A stretch of 64,000 nt of DNA from Bacillota bacterium (GCA_023410475.1 JAEYPS010000037.1:16775-80774); one strand, 5' to 3'. Positions 33,900-42,865 are shown, counted from the stretch's first letter. Notes: a model not told the origin generated them from the sequence alone. Numbers and translations: made by a program.

Positions 33900-35502
33900 A
33901 AGGACGGCGGCAGTTATTCTGGCGCTTATGATATCGTTTCTGTCGTTCCCGGCTCACACGATGGCGGCAGATTCCAAGACAGAGACCGTATACGCGGCGC
34001 TTAGTTCGGACGGGAGCGTGGACAAGATATATGTAGTAAATCAGCTTATAGGGCAGTACACGGATTACGGAAACTATACCGAAATTAAAAACCTGTCTAC
34101 AACGAGCGAGCCGGGAATAAACGGAGACATCATAACGTTTCCTGACGAATACGTAGAAGGAGGGCTCTACTATCAGGGGACGACGCAGGGCGAGCTTCCT
34201 TTCGTTTTCGCAATAAGCTATCATCTTGACGGCAAGCCGGTTATGGGCGATGATCTCGCCGGGGCAAGCGGCCGTCTTGAAATAAGGATAAAAGGCGCGG
34301 TAAACGAGAAGTGCGCCGAAAACGTGCGCAAAGGGTATATGGCGCAGATATCTCTATTGCTGGATCAGAGTAAAGCTAAGGGAATAACGTGTGAAGGAGC
34401 GACAATGGTAGCGGCAGGCAGGACGATGAACGTAAGCTATACGATATTGCCCGGCAGCAGCGCCGAGTATTCGCTCACCGCCGACATAAGCGATTTTGAG
34501 ATGGACGGCATATCGATATTGCTTATTAAAGGAACGATAGCCGGAATGAGCGACACTATAAACGAGACTCAAGACGGATTTGACGAAATGTTGTCGGGCG
34601 CGGAAGAAATGGTCGACGGCACGTGGGAGCTTAAGGACGGCATGTCATCGCTTGCAGACGGTTTAAAAAAATTAAACGGCGGCATGTCGAAGCTTGAATC
34701 CTCGGGAGATAAAATTTTCTCCGGTATTAAAGACTTTTCCCTCGGGCTCAATGGCTACACGAACGGCGTATCCGGAATCGCTTCGGGCTCGTCGGAAATA
34801 AAAGCAGGCCTTGATACTCTCGCGTCAAACGCATCAGGAGTCGCCGGCGGTATCTCGAATATAAGCTCGGGGCTTACTGCGCTGACCTCGTCAAGCGATG
34901 ACTTGCGGGCGCTCGCGCAGTTGCTGCTGTCTAACCCCGACCCTGACGTTCAGGCGCTCGCCTACGGTACGCTTGAGTATCTTGAGTCTGTCAGTACGCT
35001 TTCAACCGGCCTGAGCGAGGCAAGCTCCGGCGTGGAGGGCTTCGTATCGGGAGCAGAGGCGGCAGCCGAAGGATACGGGGACTTTGACGCAGGGCTGTCC
35101 GCGCTGTCGGCGAACGGTTCCGAGCTAGTGTCGGGATACGAAGAAATAAAAGGCGGATTCGGCGCGTATCTATCAGGCATAAAGAGCAGCGCAAAAGGCG
35201 TTCGCAAAATCTACGATTCCGTTAAAGGGCTGCCGGGTGACATACAAAAGCTTATAGACGGACAGATCGAGTTTAAAGACGGGATTTCGAGCGCAAAGGA
35301 TGACATATTAAGCCGAACAGAGGGTTTTATTGCGGACGATTCGCCGGCAGTATCGTTTGCTTCTCCCGATAAGAATCATCCTTCGAGCGTCCAGTATATA
35401 CTTAAGACGCCTTCGATAACTGTTGCCGAGATTAGCAACGGACAACAGCCTGAAAAAAAGAATGAGGACTTTTTTACCCGCCTGGCCGACTTGTTCAGAT
35501 AA
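33889..35502 (+). CDS. secreted YhgE-type repeat protein paired with the MMPL transporter
   Basis: A 537-residue protein with a signal peptide (MKLKRTAAVILALMISF...HTMAA). The N-terminal 230 residues form a beta-rich domain. The middle (about 230-480) is made of Gly/Ser-rich amphipathic helical units (LKDGMSSLADGLKKLNGG, YTNGVSGIASGSSEI) like the X10 repeats of YhgE/Pip proteins. The acidic/basic end RLADLFR has no anchor or helix, so the protein is probably secreted or bound to its transporter. It overlaps the MMPL gene by 11 bases and has the SD AGGAGG inside it. Confidence 0.75.
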   Translation: MKLKRTAAVILALMISFLSFPAHTMAADSKTETVYAALSSDGSVDKIYVVNQLIGQYTDYGNYTEIKNLSTTSEPGINGDIITFPDEYVEGGLYYQGTTQGELPFVFAISYHLDGKPVMGDDLAGASGRLEIRIKGAVNEKCAENVRKGYMAQISLLLDQSKAKGITCEGATMVAAGRTMNVSYTILPGSSAEYSLTADISDFEMDGISILLIKGTIAGMSDTINETQDGFDEMLSGAEEMVDGTWELKDGMSSLADGLKKLNGGMSKLESSGDKIFSGIKDFSLGLNGYTNGVSGIASGSSEIKAGLDTLASNASGVAGGISNISSGLTALTSSSDDLRALAQLLLSNPDPDVQALAYGTLEYLESVSTLSTGLSEASSGVEGFVSGAEAAAEGYGDFDAGLSALSANGSELVSGYEEIKGGFGAYLSGIKSSAKGVRKIYDSVKGLPGDIQKLIDGQIEFKDGISSAKDDILSRTEGFIADDSPAVSFASPDKNHPSSVQYILKTPSITVAEISNGQQPEKKNEDFFTRLADLFR

Positions 35503-35515
35503 CAACATTATCAAA

Positions 35516-35544
35516 GCATAATATGCTCCTTACTCCGCATACTA
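35516..35544 (+). promoter_or_regulatory. sigma-G/sigma-F-like promoter of lonB
   Basis: GCATA at 35516-35520, exactly 17 bases, CATACTA at 35538-35544, which fits the Bacillus sigma-G consensus (GNATR, 17-18, CATNNTA). The predicted start near 35551 lies in the loop of the hairpin described next. Forespore control of lonB is known in Bacillus subtilis. Confidence 0.6.
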
Positions 35545-35573
35545 AGAAAATCCGGAGCAAGGAGCGTTTTTTT
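35525..35573 (+). terminator. terminator hairpin that contains the lonB SD
   Basis: 13-bp stem GCTCCTTACTCCG / CGGAGCAAGGAGC with one mismatch and a 15-base loop, then seven T at 35567-35573. It should end the MMPL operon. Its 3' arm holds AAGGAG, the SD of lonB, so any read-through RNA would also have its SD paired. Confidence 0.75.
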
Positions 35574-35574
35574 A

Positions 35575-37221
35575 ATGGAATATATTATTGTGCTGCAGGT
35601 GGTTGTAAGCATCATCATCGGGGTATATTTTCTGAGCATGATGCGGGGGAAGAGGAATACGAAGGTCAGTATAGACTTGGAGTCGAGGCGCCAGATGGAG
35701 AGGCTGGGAAGGCTTCGGGGCATATCGCTTAACGTGCCTCTCTCGGAAAAGACGCGGCCCGCGGAATTCAGCGAGATAATAGGGCAAAGCGAAGGCATAA
35801 TGGCGCTCTGCGCGGCGCTTTGCGGCGAAAACCCGCAGCATGTCCTTATCTACGGCCCTCCGGGCGTTGGCAAGACTTGCGCCGCCAGGCTTGTTATGGA
35901 CAAGGCGAAACGGAACAGGATATCGCCTTTCAAACGCGACGCGAAGTTCATAGAGATGGACGCTACGTGCATAAGGTACGACGAGCGCAACATAGCCGAT
36001 CCTCTCATTGGCTGCGTGCACGACCCTATATATCAGGGCGCGGGCGCGTTCGGGGTAGCGGGAATACCCCAGCCGAAAGAGGGAGCGGTTACAAAGGCGC
36101 ACGGAGGCATACTGTTTCTCGATGAGATAGGTGAGCTTCACCCTTTCCATATAAACAAGCTTTTAAAGGTGCTCGAAGACAGATGCGTTTACTTTGAGAG
36201 CGCGTATTACAACATAGACGACAAGAAGACTCCGAAATATATACACGACATATTCACGCGCGGGCTGCCGGCGGATTTTCGGCTCGTGGGAGCGACCACA
36301 AAGTCACCCAAAGAGATATCGCCCGCAATACGCTCAAGATGCATGGAGATATTCTTCCGCCAGCTGTATCCCGACGAAGTGGTGATTATTGCGAAAAACG
36401 CCGCGTCAAAGGCAGGATACAGTATAGACGAAGCCGCGGCTAACGTTATCGGCGAATACGCCGAGAACGGCAGAGAAGCCGTCAATATGGTACAGATGGC
36501 GGCCGGGATAGCGCGCGAGCAGGGCATGGAAACGATATGCGGCAAGCACATCGACTGGGTGATAGAGACGGGCAAATATGTGCGTCGCCCGACGCTGAAG
36601 CTCGGAAGCACAAACATCGGCTGTGTCAACGGTCTTGCGGTCTACGGCTCAAACATAGGGATGATAATAGAGATAGAGACGGTAGCGGTAAAATCGGCGT
36701 TCGGCTCTCTCACGGTAACGGGGCTTATAGACGAAGAGGAAATGGGGTTCGAGAGCAAGAAGTACAGAAAAAAGAGCTCGTCCAAGAGCTCGGTGGAAAA
36801 CGTACTGACGGCGCTCAAGAAGAGCTTCGGTATAAACCCCGGAGAGTATTATATACATATTAATCTTCCGGGCAGCGCGCCCATAGACGGGCCGTCGGCC
36901 GGGGCGGCTATAGCGGTGTCCGTTTTCTCGGCGATAACAGGCAAGGTCGTGTGCCCCGGCATTGCCATGACGGGCGAGATCTCGATAAACGGGAGCATAA
37001 GAGCGGTAGGCGGCATAAAAGCCAAGGTGCTTGCGGCAAAGAGAGCGGGGGCGACTTTGGTTATAGTTCCGGCGGAAAATATAGATGAAGCCAAAGCGGT
37101 GGAAGGAGTCCGCGTCGTGGGTGTCAGCGACATACATGAGGTTATAAAGCTTTCGTTCAGCCGTCAGAGAGCGGAAGGACAGTCAGCGCCTGAGGTGTTG
37201 AGCGCACAGGGGAGAGACTAG
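35575..37221 (+). CDS. lonB: Lon-like protease LonB
   Basis: A 548-residue ATP-dependent protease of the LonB branch. An N-terminal membrane helix (IIVLQVVVSIIIGVYFL) replaces the substrate-binding domain of LonA. Then come an AAA+ module (Walker A GPPGVGKT, Walker B ILFLDEIGEL) and a C-terminal protease domain with the Ser-Lys dyad S441 in DGPSAGA and K482 in GGIKAK. In Bacillus LonB is made in the forespore. The single SD lies in a terminator hairpin, and a sigma-G-like promoter starts inside that hairpin. Its stop codon overlaps that of the converging phosphoesterase gene (CTAG). Confidence 0.93.
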   Translation: MEYIIVLQVVVSIIIGVYFLSMMRGKRNTKVSIDLESRRQMERLGRLRGISLNVPLSEKTRPAEFSEIIGQSEGIMALCAALCGENPQHVLIYGPPGVGKTCAARLVMDKAKRNRISPFKRDAKFIEMDATCIRYDERNIADPLIGCVHDPIYQGAGAFGVAGIPQPKEGAVTKAHGGILFLDEIGELHPFHINKLLKVLEDRCVYFESAYYNIDDKKTPKYIHDIFTRGLPADFRLVGATTKSPKEISPAIRSRCMEIFFRQLYPDEVVIIAKNAASKAGYSIDEAAANVIGEYAENGREAVNMVQMAAGIAREQGMETICGKHIDWVIETGKYVRRPTLKLGSTNIGCVNGLAVYGSNIGMIIEIETVAVKSAFGSLTVTGLIDEEEMGFESKKYRKKSSSKSSVENVLTALKKSFGINPGEYYIHINLPGSAPIDGPSAGAAIAVSVFSAITGKVVCPGIAMTGEISINGSIRAVGGIKAKVLAAKRAGATLVIVPAENIDEAKAVEGVRVVGVSDIHEVIKLSFSRQRAEGQSAPEVLSAQGRD

Positions 37222-37913
37222 ACGATTTTGGCCAGCTTGAACCCAAGAGCGTCGCACGAAACGAGCGTATAGTTTACGCCGCGTACGTTTCCTGAAAGAG
37301 CTCCCGCAATGCTGGAGTGGTGAAGGTGCCCGTAAACGACATGCTCCGCGCCGTACGCCTCAAAAAGATCTGTATACAATGTCTTAGCGCCCTGCCTGTC
37401 GGAAGGAGGGAAATGCATCATAGCTATGAGCCTTGCTTCCGATGCGGCTTTTCTCGCGTGCTTTAGTGAAGACTCCAGCCTACCCGCCTCGCGTACATAA
37501 AGCTTTTCATCCTCTTCGGGCTTATATTGATAATTGCCGGGTATAATCCACCCGCGCGAACCCGCTATCACATATTCGCCCATAACAAAGCTGTTGTTTT
37601 GGAGCGCGTACGTTTCGTTGGTTAGCAGAGAATTGACCTGCGATAACGAGCTCCACCAGTAATCGTGGTTGCCTTTCATTATGATCTTCTTACCGGGAAG
37701 CAAGCATATGTCGCTTATGTCTACAGCGGCCTCGGAAAGCTTCATCGCCCAAGAGAGATCTCCGGGCAGCAAAACGATATCCCCGCTTAAAACATGGCTT
37801 CGCCAGTTTTCTTTGATTTTTTCCCAGTGCTCTGTCCAGTGTCCGCCGAAAATATCCATCGGCTTAGGGCTTGCCCCCGAAAGATGCAGATCGCCTATAG
37901 CGTATACGTTCAT
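37218..37913 (-). CDS. metallophosphoesterase
   Basis: A 231-residue calcineurin-like phosphoesterase with the metal-binding series DLHLSG, LPGDLSWAM, KGNHDYWW, MMHFPP and YGHLHH. The family acts on phosphomonoesters or phosphodiesters; the substrate here cannot be named. It starts with ATG one base after the engB stop and is the last gene of the lon-engB operon on this strand. It converges tail to tail with lonB, the two stop codons sharing CTAG. Confidence 0.88.
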   Translation of the reverse strand: MNVYAIGDLHLSGASPKPMDIFGGHWTEHWEKIKENWRSHVLSGDIVLLPGDLSWAMKLSEAAVDISDICLLPGKKIIMKGNHDYWWSSLSQVNSLLTNETYALQNNSFVMGEYVIAGSRGWIIPGNYQYKPEEDEKLYVREAGRLESSLKHARKAASEARLIAMMHFPPSDRQGAKTLYTDLFEAYGAEHVVYGHLHHSSIAGALSGNVRGVNYTLVSCDALGFKLAKIV

Positions 37914-37914
37914 A

Positions 37915-38493
37915 TCAAAGAACCTTTTCTATTTCTTCGAGCAGTTCTTGCTGCCCTGTCTTTTTAAGCGAGGATATAGCTACGGCGGGGTATTCTATAC
38001 CGCCCGCTTTTTGCTTGAAGTTTTTAAGCGCATGGTATATTTTTGTTTTCGCAATCTTGTCTGCCTTTGTGGCCACGATTATGACATGGAGCCCAAAGTA
38101 AGACGCCCATTCGAACATCTTTAAATCGTGGGCGGTAGGTTCGTGCCTGATGTCGAGCAGTATCAGCAGCGCACGAAGGCTGCGCGTCGTGTTAAGATAC
38201 CCTTCTATCATATCCGGCCACGACTCTTTTTCCGATCTTGATACCTTTGCGAACCCGTAGCCCGGAAGATCAACGAGCAAAAACTGCTCGTTTATTACAA
38301 AGAAGTTGACTAGCCTTGTCTTGCCCGGAGAGGCGCTTGTCTTTGCCATCTTGCTGTTGTTCGTCAAAAGGTTGATAAGCGAAGACTTGCCGACATTTGA
38401 CTTGCCGCATACGGCTATCTCCGGCAGGCACGTTTCGGGATAATCGGTTATAGACTTCATGCTCTTGAGAAATCGAGCCTTCTTTATCTGCAT
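37915..38493 (-). CDS. ysxC: ribosome-biogenesis GTPase EngB/YsxC
   Basis: A 192-residue GTPase needed for assembly of the large ribosomal subunit. G1 GKSNVGKSS, G2-region TASPGKTR, G3 DLPGYGF and G4 TKADK are all visible. It starts with ATG behind AAGGTGG. It lies downstream of lon, as in Bacillus, with two hairpins in the 59-base gap. Confidence 0.94.
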   Translation of the reverse strand: MQIKKARFLKSMKSITDYPETCLPEIAVCGKSNVGKSSLINLLTNNSKMAKTSASPGKTRLVNFFVINEQFLLVDLPGYGFAKVSRSEKESWPDMIEGYLNTTRSLRALLILLDIRHEPTAHDLKMFEWASYFGLHVIIVATKADKIAKTKIYHALKNFKQKAGGIEYPAVAISSLKKTGQQELLEEIEKVL

Positions 38494-38510
38494 TTACCCA
38501 CCTTATCACA

Positions 38511-38566
38511 CCCAAAAGCTATGCTTCGGGACATTTATTGCTCCAAAAAGCATCAGCTTTTAGGAG
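38511..38566. repeat. CCAAAAAGC/GCTTTTTGG palindromes at the lon-engB junction
   Basis: CTCCAAAAAGC / GCTTTTAGGAG (38541-38566, one mismatch, 4-base loop) and a shorter hairpin CCCAAAAGC...GCTTCGGG at 38511-38530. The lon stop codon lies in the loop of the first. It belongs to the palindrome family seen at 22221 and 57347. Confidence 0.55.
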
Positions 38567-40880
38567 TTTTGTCGCTGTTTATAGCTGTCGCCAGCACTTC
38601 CTTGAGCTCCGATACAAGTATGAAGTTTATCCTTCTTCTGACCGACGCAGGTATATTTGAAAGATCCTTTTTGTTTCCGGCAGGTATTATTATAGTCGTA
38701 ATGCCTATTTTGAGCGCGGCGAGCGCCTTTTCTTTGAGCCCGCCTATTGGCAGCACTCTGCCGGTAAGCGTAATCTCACCCGTCATTGCGACGTCGCTTC
38801 TTACCGTCTTTCCGGATAACACTGAAACGAGAGCGGTGGCTATCGTAATACCTGCGGACGGGCCGTCCTTAGGGATGGCTCCTTCGGGCAGGTGAATGTG
38901 TATGTCGGTGTTATCTATAAAATCCTCGTCTATATCGAGCGCTTTGCTGTTCGCGCGCACATAGCTCAGCGCCGCCTTCGCCGACTCCTGCATAACTTCG
39001 CCGAGCTTGCCGGTAAGAGATAGGTTGCCCTTGCCGTGCATCCTGATAGCTTCAACGACGAGCGTCTGGCCGCCCGCTGCCGTCCATGCGAGCCCCGTGA
39101 CTACGCCGACTCTGTCTTCGGTTTCAGACGCGGCTTTAGTATAAACGGGAGGGCCGAGATATTTTACGAGTGTATTCTTCGTAACGGATATGCTTTCTTT
39201 TTTGTTTGACGCAAGGTCTACAACGCACTTGCGGAAAACTGTCGCTATCTTCCTCTCGAGCTCGCGAACGCCCGCTTCTCTTGTGTAGTGCCTGATTATG
39301 TCGGTAAGCGCAGAGTCCCTTATGCCCGCTTCGTGAGGCAAAAGGCCGTGCGCCTCGCGCTGCTTGGGGATGAGATGCTCCTTAGCAATGCCTACTTTTT
39401 CAAACTCTGTATAGCTCGAAAGTTCAATTATCTCCATCCTGTCGAGCAGAGGAGCGGGAATAGTGTCGTATGTGTTCGCGGTCGTCAGAAACATGACGTG
39501 CTCGAGGCTGAACGGCAGGTCGATATAATGATCCCTAAACGTATTGTTTATTTCGGGGTCAAGCACTTCAAGCATAGCCGAAGCAGGGTCGCCCCTAAAG
39601 TCGCTTGCCATCTTGTCTATCTCGTCGAACAGGAACACCGGGTTAAGGCTGCCCGCCTGCTTCATCGACGATATGATGCGCCCCGGTATCGCGCCTATGT
39701 ACGTCCTTCTGTGGCCTCTTATCTCAGCCTCGTCCCTTACTCCGCCGAGAGACGTGCGCACGAATTTGCGCCCGAGGGCGCGCGCAATGGATCTTGCGAT
39801 AGACGTTTTTCCCGTCCCCGGAGGGCCGAGGAAGCAGAGTATAGGGCCGCGAAGGTCCTTCTTGCGGCCAAGCACAGCAAGATACTCTATAACTCTGTCC
39901 TTGACTTTTTCGAGTCCGAAATGGTCCTCGTCGAGTATCTTTCTCGCGTGTATGATATCGAGGTTGTCTTCCGTAGATACATTCCACGGAAGGTCCAGTA
40001 TCCACTCTACATACGTCCTTATGACTCCAAGCTCGGGGGAGCCCGCCGAAAGCCGCTCCATTCTCGCTATCTCTGTTTCGACCTTGTCACGAATCTCATC
40101 GGAAAGTTCGAGCTTTGATAGCTTATCGCGAAGCTCCTCAGCGTCCGACTGTACGCCTGCGCTTTCACCAAGCTCTTTTTGTATAGCGCGCATCTGCTCG
40201 CGAAGCACGTATTCTTTTTGTGATTTGTCTATCTGCTTTCTGACTTTGCTGCGTATATCGTTCTCTATTGTCACGACCTCAAGCTCGTTCGTCAGTATCT
40301 CAACAAGTATCTCAAGCCTCTGGGCTATATTTACGCTCTCAAGAACACGCTGCTTGTCGTCAAGGTTGAAAAGCACGCTTGACGCTATGATATCTGCCAT
40401 CTGACTTATGTCATCAACGCTGTTTATAGCTGAAAGCGTCTCAGCCGTTATCTTAGAGCTTTGGTTTGTAAGCTGCTCAAAAAGGCTCATAGCCATCCTT
40501 TTCAAGGCCTGTTCCTTATTCTCATCCTCGGGATGTGCCTCTGATACGAGTTCCTCGGTTTCCACCTCAAGATAAGGCGAATTTTGAGTATAGCTTATTA
40601 TCCTGGCCCGGTATATGCCCTTTACAAGAACTCTTATGATATCTCCGGGAAGCTTTAATATCTGTTTTATTTTTGATACCGTACCCACCTCATATATGTC
40701 ATCGGGTTCAGGCACCGACACTTCTTTATCTTTTTGGGCGGCAAGAAAAATTATCTGATCGTTTTCCATCGCTTTTTCAAGCGCTGTTACAGATTTATCC
40801 CTTCCGACCTCGAAATGAAGCGCCATATACGGGAACACTATCACGTCCCTCAGCGCGACCATAGGCGTTATATTGCTCAT
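38553..40880 (-). CDS. lon: ATP-dependent protease La (LonA)
   Basis: A 775-residue LonA protease of standard layout: N-terminal substrate domain (PMVALRDVIVFPYMALHFEVG), a coiled-coil linker, AAA+ with Walker A GPPGTGKTS and VFLFDEIDKM, and a protease domain with the catalytic serine in KDGPSAGI and lysine in GGLKEKALAA. It degrades misfolded and regulatory proteins. It starts with ATG behind GTGGAGG under a sigma-A promoter. I found no CIRCE or CtsR operator in front of it. Confidence 0.97.
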   Translation of the reverse strand: MSNITPMVALRDVIVFPYMALHFEVGRDKSVTALEKAMENDQIIFLAAQKDKEVSVPEPDDIYEVGTVSKIKQILKLPGDIIRVLVKGIYRARIISYTQNSPYLEVETEELVSEAHPEDENKEQALKRMAMSLFEQLTNQSSKITAETLSAINSVDDISQMADIIASSVLFNLDDKQRVLESVNIAQRLEILVEILTNELEVVTIENDIRSKVRKQIDKSQKEYVLREQMRAIQKELGESAGVQSDAEELRDKLSKLELSDEIRDKVETEIARMERLSAGSPELGVIRTYVEWILDLPWNVSTEDNLDIIHARKILDEDHFGLEKVKDRVIEYLAVLGRKKDLRGPILCFLGPPGTGKTSIARSIARALGRKFVRTSLGGVRDEAEIRGHRRTYIGAIPGRIISSMKQAGSLNPVFLFDEIDKMASDFRGDPASAMLEVLDPEINNTFRDHYIDLPFSLEHVMFLTTANTYDTIPAPLLDRMEIIELSSYTEFEKVGIAKEHLIPKQREAHGLLPHEAGIRDSALTDIIRHYTREAGVRELERKIATVFRKCVVDLASNKKESISVTKNTLVKYLGPPVYTKAASETEDRVGVVTGLAWTAAGGQTLVVEAIRMHGKGNLSLTGKLGEVMQESAKAALSYVRANSKALDIDEDFIDNTDIHIHLPEGAIPKDGPSAGITIATALVSVLSGKTVRSDVAMTGEITLTGRVLPIGGLKEKALAALKIGITTIIIPAGNKKDLSNIPASVRRRINFILVSELKEVLATAINSDKTPKS

Positions 40881-40906
40881 TTAATGCCTCCACTTTTGCA
40901 TGCTGT

Positions 40907-40935
40907 ATTATACATTAAAAAAAAACCATCCGCAA
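40907..40935 (-). promoter_or_regulatory. sigma-A promoter of lon
   Basis: Minus-strand reading: TTGCGG, 17 bases including nine T, TATAAT. It lies about 26 bases before the start codon. Confidence 0.7.
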
Positions 40936-41041
40936 CTTATTGTAAAACCAAGGGAAAGCCGCATTATCCAATGCTAGTTTAAACGATTTTGTGTGACGAT
41001 AAACTTTTTTTCAAAATTATTCTTTTATTTCGTTAAGTAAG

Positions 41042-41050
41042 TGTTATAAT
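41042..41050 (+). promoter_or_regulatory. extended -10 promoter of the lipoprotein gene
   Basis: TGTTATAAT, a full extended -10, 41 bases before the start codon. The -35 region is only T-rich. Confidence 0.55.
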
Positions 41051-41090
41051 GAAACGAAGTATATTGTTTTATACATAAAGGAGGGTCTAT

Positions 41091-41462
41091 ATGAAAAGAA
41101 TAGTTGCATTGTTTGTTTTGTTGGTTGTTGTTGCTGCGTTGTTTGCGGGGTGCGGAGCCTCCGCCAATGATATAAGCGGACTTTGGTACGAGGAAACCGG
41201 TTACGGCGGAACTCTTGAGTTTAAAGCCGGCGGAAACTTCAAAATGGAAATGATGGGCGTGCCGCTTGAAGGAAAATATACCTTTGACGCCGCAAAAGGC
41301 ACGGGCACGATGACGCTGTTTGGAGAAGAGGGTAAATTCAAGCTTGAAAACGGAAAGCTGAACCTTGACGGCGCCGTATACACAAGGACCAAGGTTGAGC
41401 AGCAGAATATCGGAGATCTTCTGGAAGGGCTCGGCGGAGCGCTCGAAGGCATGGGCAACTAA
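41091..41462 (+). CDS. small lipoprotein of unknown function
   Basis: A 123-residue lipoprotein with a signal peptide ending in the lipobox LFAGC (Cys20). The mature part is a small beta-rich domain (ISGLWYEETGYGGTLEFKAGG, GTGTMTLFGEEGKFKLENG) that resembles lipocalin-like DUF5640-type modules, and ends in a Gly-rich tail. The strong SD AAAGGAGG, own promoter and terminator show it is a single-gene unit. I cannot name a function. Confidence 0.75.
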   Translation: MKRIVALFVLLVVVAALFAGCGASANDISGLWYEETGYGGTLEFKAGGNFKMEMMGVPLEGKYTFDAAKGTGTMTLFGEEGKFKLENGKLNLDGAVYTRTKVEQQNIGDLLEGLGGALEGMGN

Positions 41463-41481
41463 CAGTAAAACACATACGGGC

Positions 41482-41526
41482 AAAACCCTCTGGCACGGTC
41501 AAGCCGCTCCGGAGGGTTTTTTATTT
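41482..41526 (+). terminator. terminator of the lipoprotein gene
   Basis: AAAACCCTC / GAGGGTTTT stem with an inner TGG/CCG part, then a T-rich tract. Confidence 0.85.
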
Positions 41527-41585
41527 TATTTAACAACAGATAAACTATCTTGTTGCATAAAAGTTATAATAATAATTCTATTTTT

Positions 41586-41615
41586 TGGACAAATCACAAA
41601 GCATTGTGATATAAT
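41586..41615 (+). promoter_or_regulatory. sigma-A promoter of the DegV gene
   Basis: TGGACA, 18 bases, TATAAT, about 60 bases before the start codon. Confidence 0.6.
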
Positions 41616-41674
41616 ATTCCAGCCCTAATAATATATTTTTTATGATGCAAAAAACATATTAAATGGAGAACGCC

Positions 41675-42514
41675 ATGAGAAAAGTTAAAATTATCACAGA
41701 CAGCACTTCAGACCTTCCAAAGAGCCTTATGCAAGAGCGCGGGATCGATATGGTTCCTCTGCATATCATACTTGGGGATAAAAGCTTTTTAGACGACAAG
41801 AGCCTTTCGAGCAAAGACCTTTTTCTTTACGCGGACAAATTCAATGTTCTGCCGCAGTCAGCGGCGACAAACGAATACCAGTTCACCGAAATGTTTAAAA
41901 AATGGCTTGACCAGGATTACGACATACTGTTTATAGGGATAAGCACCAAGCTTTCCGCGACGGTGCAAAACGCGCTGAAAGCTGCTGAACAGTTTGACAA
42001 GGAAAGGGTATCTGTCATTGATTCACTGAGCCTGTCGACCGGCATCGGGCTGCAGGTATTAGAGGCGTGCGATGCCGCCGACCGGGGCGCAGGGCTTAAA
42101 GAGGTAACTGAGCATACGCTTGCTGTGCGAGACAAAGTTCAGGCGAGCTTTGTAGTCGATACTCTAAAATACCTGTATATGGGCGGAAGGTGCTCAAGGC
42201 TTGCTTCGATAATGGGCAGCAGGCTGAAGATAAAACCTAAACTTGAGCTCTCAGGTGGAGAGATTGTACCGTCCGTTAAATTCAGAGGCAGCAATTTCGT
42301 GAAAAAATATTATAATCAGGTTATGGAAAACGCGGACATGATAGACCCGAAGAGAATATTCGTCACCCATTGCCTGTCTGATAAGGCTGATGAGGTAAAA
42401 GGGCTACTCGAGAAAGAGCACGGTTTTAAAAACGTGATGGTGACGGACGCTTCGCCTACCATCTCAGTGCATTGCGGCCCGGGGACACTGGGCATACTCT
42501 ATCTGTATAAATAG
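41675..42514 (+). CDS. DegV family fatty-acid-binding protein
   Basis: A 279-residue DegV/FakB-type protein. The N-terminal KIITDSTSDLP, the central GISTKLSATVQNA and GTGLQ-like segment around S-L-S-T-G-I-G, and the C-terminal HCGPGTLGI are conserved. FakB proteins present fatty acids to a FakA kinase; no fakA is in the window. ATG 41675 is chosen because GGAG lies seven bases upstream; the in-frame ATG at 41663 has no SD. Confidence 0.9.
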   Translation: MRKVKIITDSTSDLPKSLMQERGIDMVPLHIILGDKSFLDDKSLSSKDLFLYADKFNVLPQSAATNEYQFTEMFKKWLDQDYDILFIGISTKLSATVQNALKAAEQFDKERVSVIDSLSLSTGIGLQVLEACDAADRGAGLKEVTEHTLAVRDKVQASFVVDTLKYLYMGGRCSRLASIMGSRLKIKPKLELSGGEIVPSVKFRGSNFVKKYYNQVMENADMIDPKRIFVTHCLSDKADEVKGLLEKEHGFKNVMVTDASPTISVHCGPGTLGILYLYK

Positions 42515-42772
42515 ATGTTTTATGTTTACATAGCCAGGTGCAGCGACGGCAGCCTTTACACAGGATGGACAACGGACGCAGAGCGCCGCATAAAGCGGCA
42601 CAATGAAGGCAAGGGCGGCAAATATACGAGAAGCAGAACACCCGTGACGCTCAGGTATCTTGAAGAATATAATACAAAAACCGAGGCAATGAAACGCGAG
42701 GCCAAGATAAAGAACCTTTCAAGGAGCGAAAAACAGCTGCTTATCGCGAGTAAAGAACAGGCGGCAGATTAA
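42515..42772 (+). CDS. GIY-YIG nuclease superfamily protein
   Basis: An 85-residue single-domain protein of the YhbQ/YazA type. The GIY-YIG core reads FYVYIARCSDGSLYTGWTTD, with the arginine in AERRIKRHNEG and the glutamate in EAMKREAKIK. It starts directly after the DegV stop without a gap, so translation is coupled. The cellular role of these stand-alone domains is not settled. Confidence 0.9.
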   Translation: MFYVYIARCSDGSLYTGWTTDAERRIKRHNEGKGGKYTRSRTPVTLRYLEEYNTKTEAMKREAKIKNLSRSEKQLLIASKEQAAD

Positions 42773-42791
42773 ATTACAGATATATACTGAA

Positions 42792-42815
42792 AAAGAGCTG
42801 TGAAGGCTCTTTTTT
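42792..42815 (+). terminator. terminator after the GIY-YIG gene
   Basis: AAAGAGC / GCTCTTT stem, 7-base loop, T run. Confidence 0.85.
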
Positions 42816-42865
42816 GTGCGGCAGAGAGCTTAAAGCGCCTTGCTCGGGCATGAATTTATTTTTTA

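Noticed and set aside
39288..40404. Two long plus-strand open frames across lon
   Set aside because: They are shadows of the lon coding sequence with low-complexity Ser/Arg-rich products and no start signals.
40881..41040. CIRCE or CtsR heat-shock operator before lon
   Set aside because: No TTAGCACTC/GAGTGCTAA or GGTCAAA-type repeats are present.
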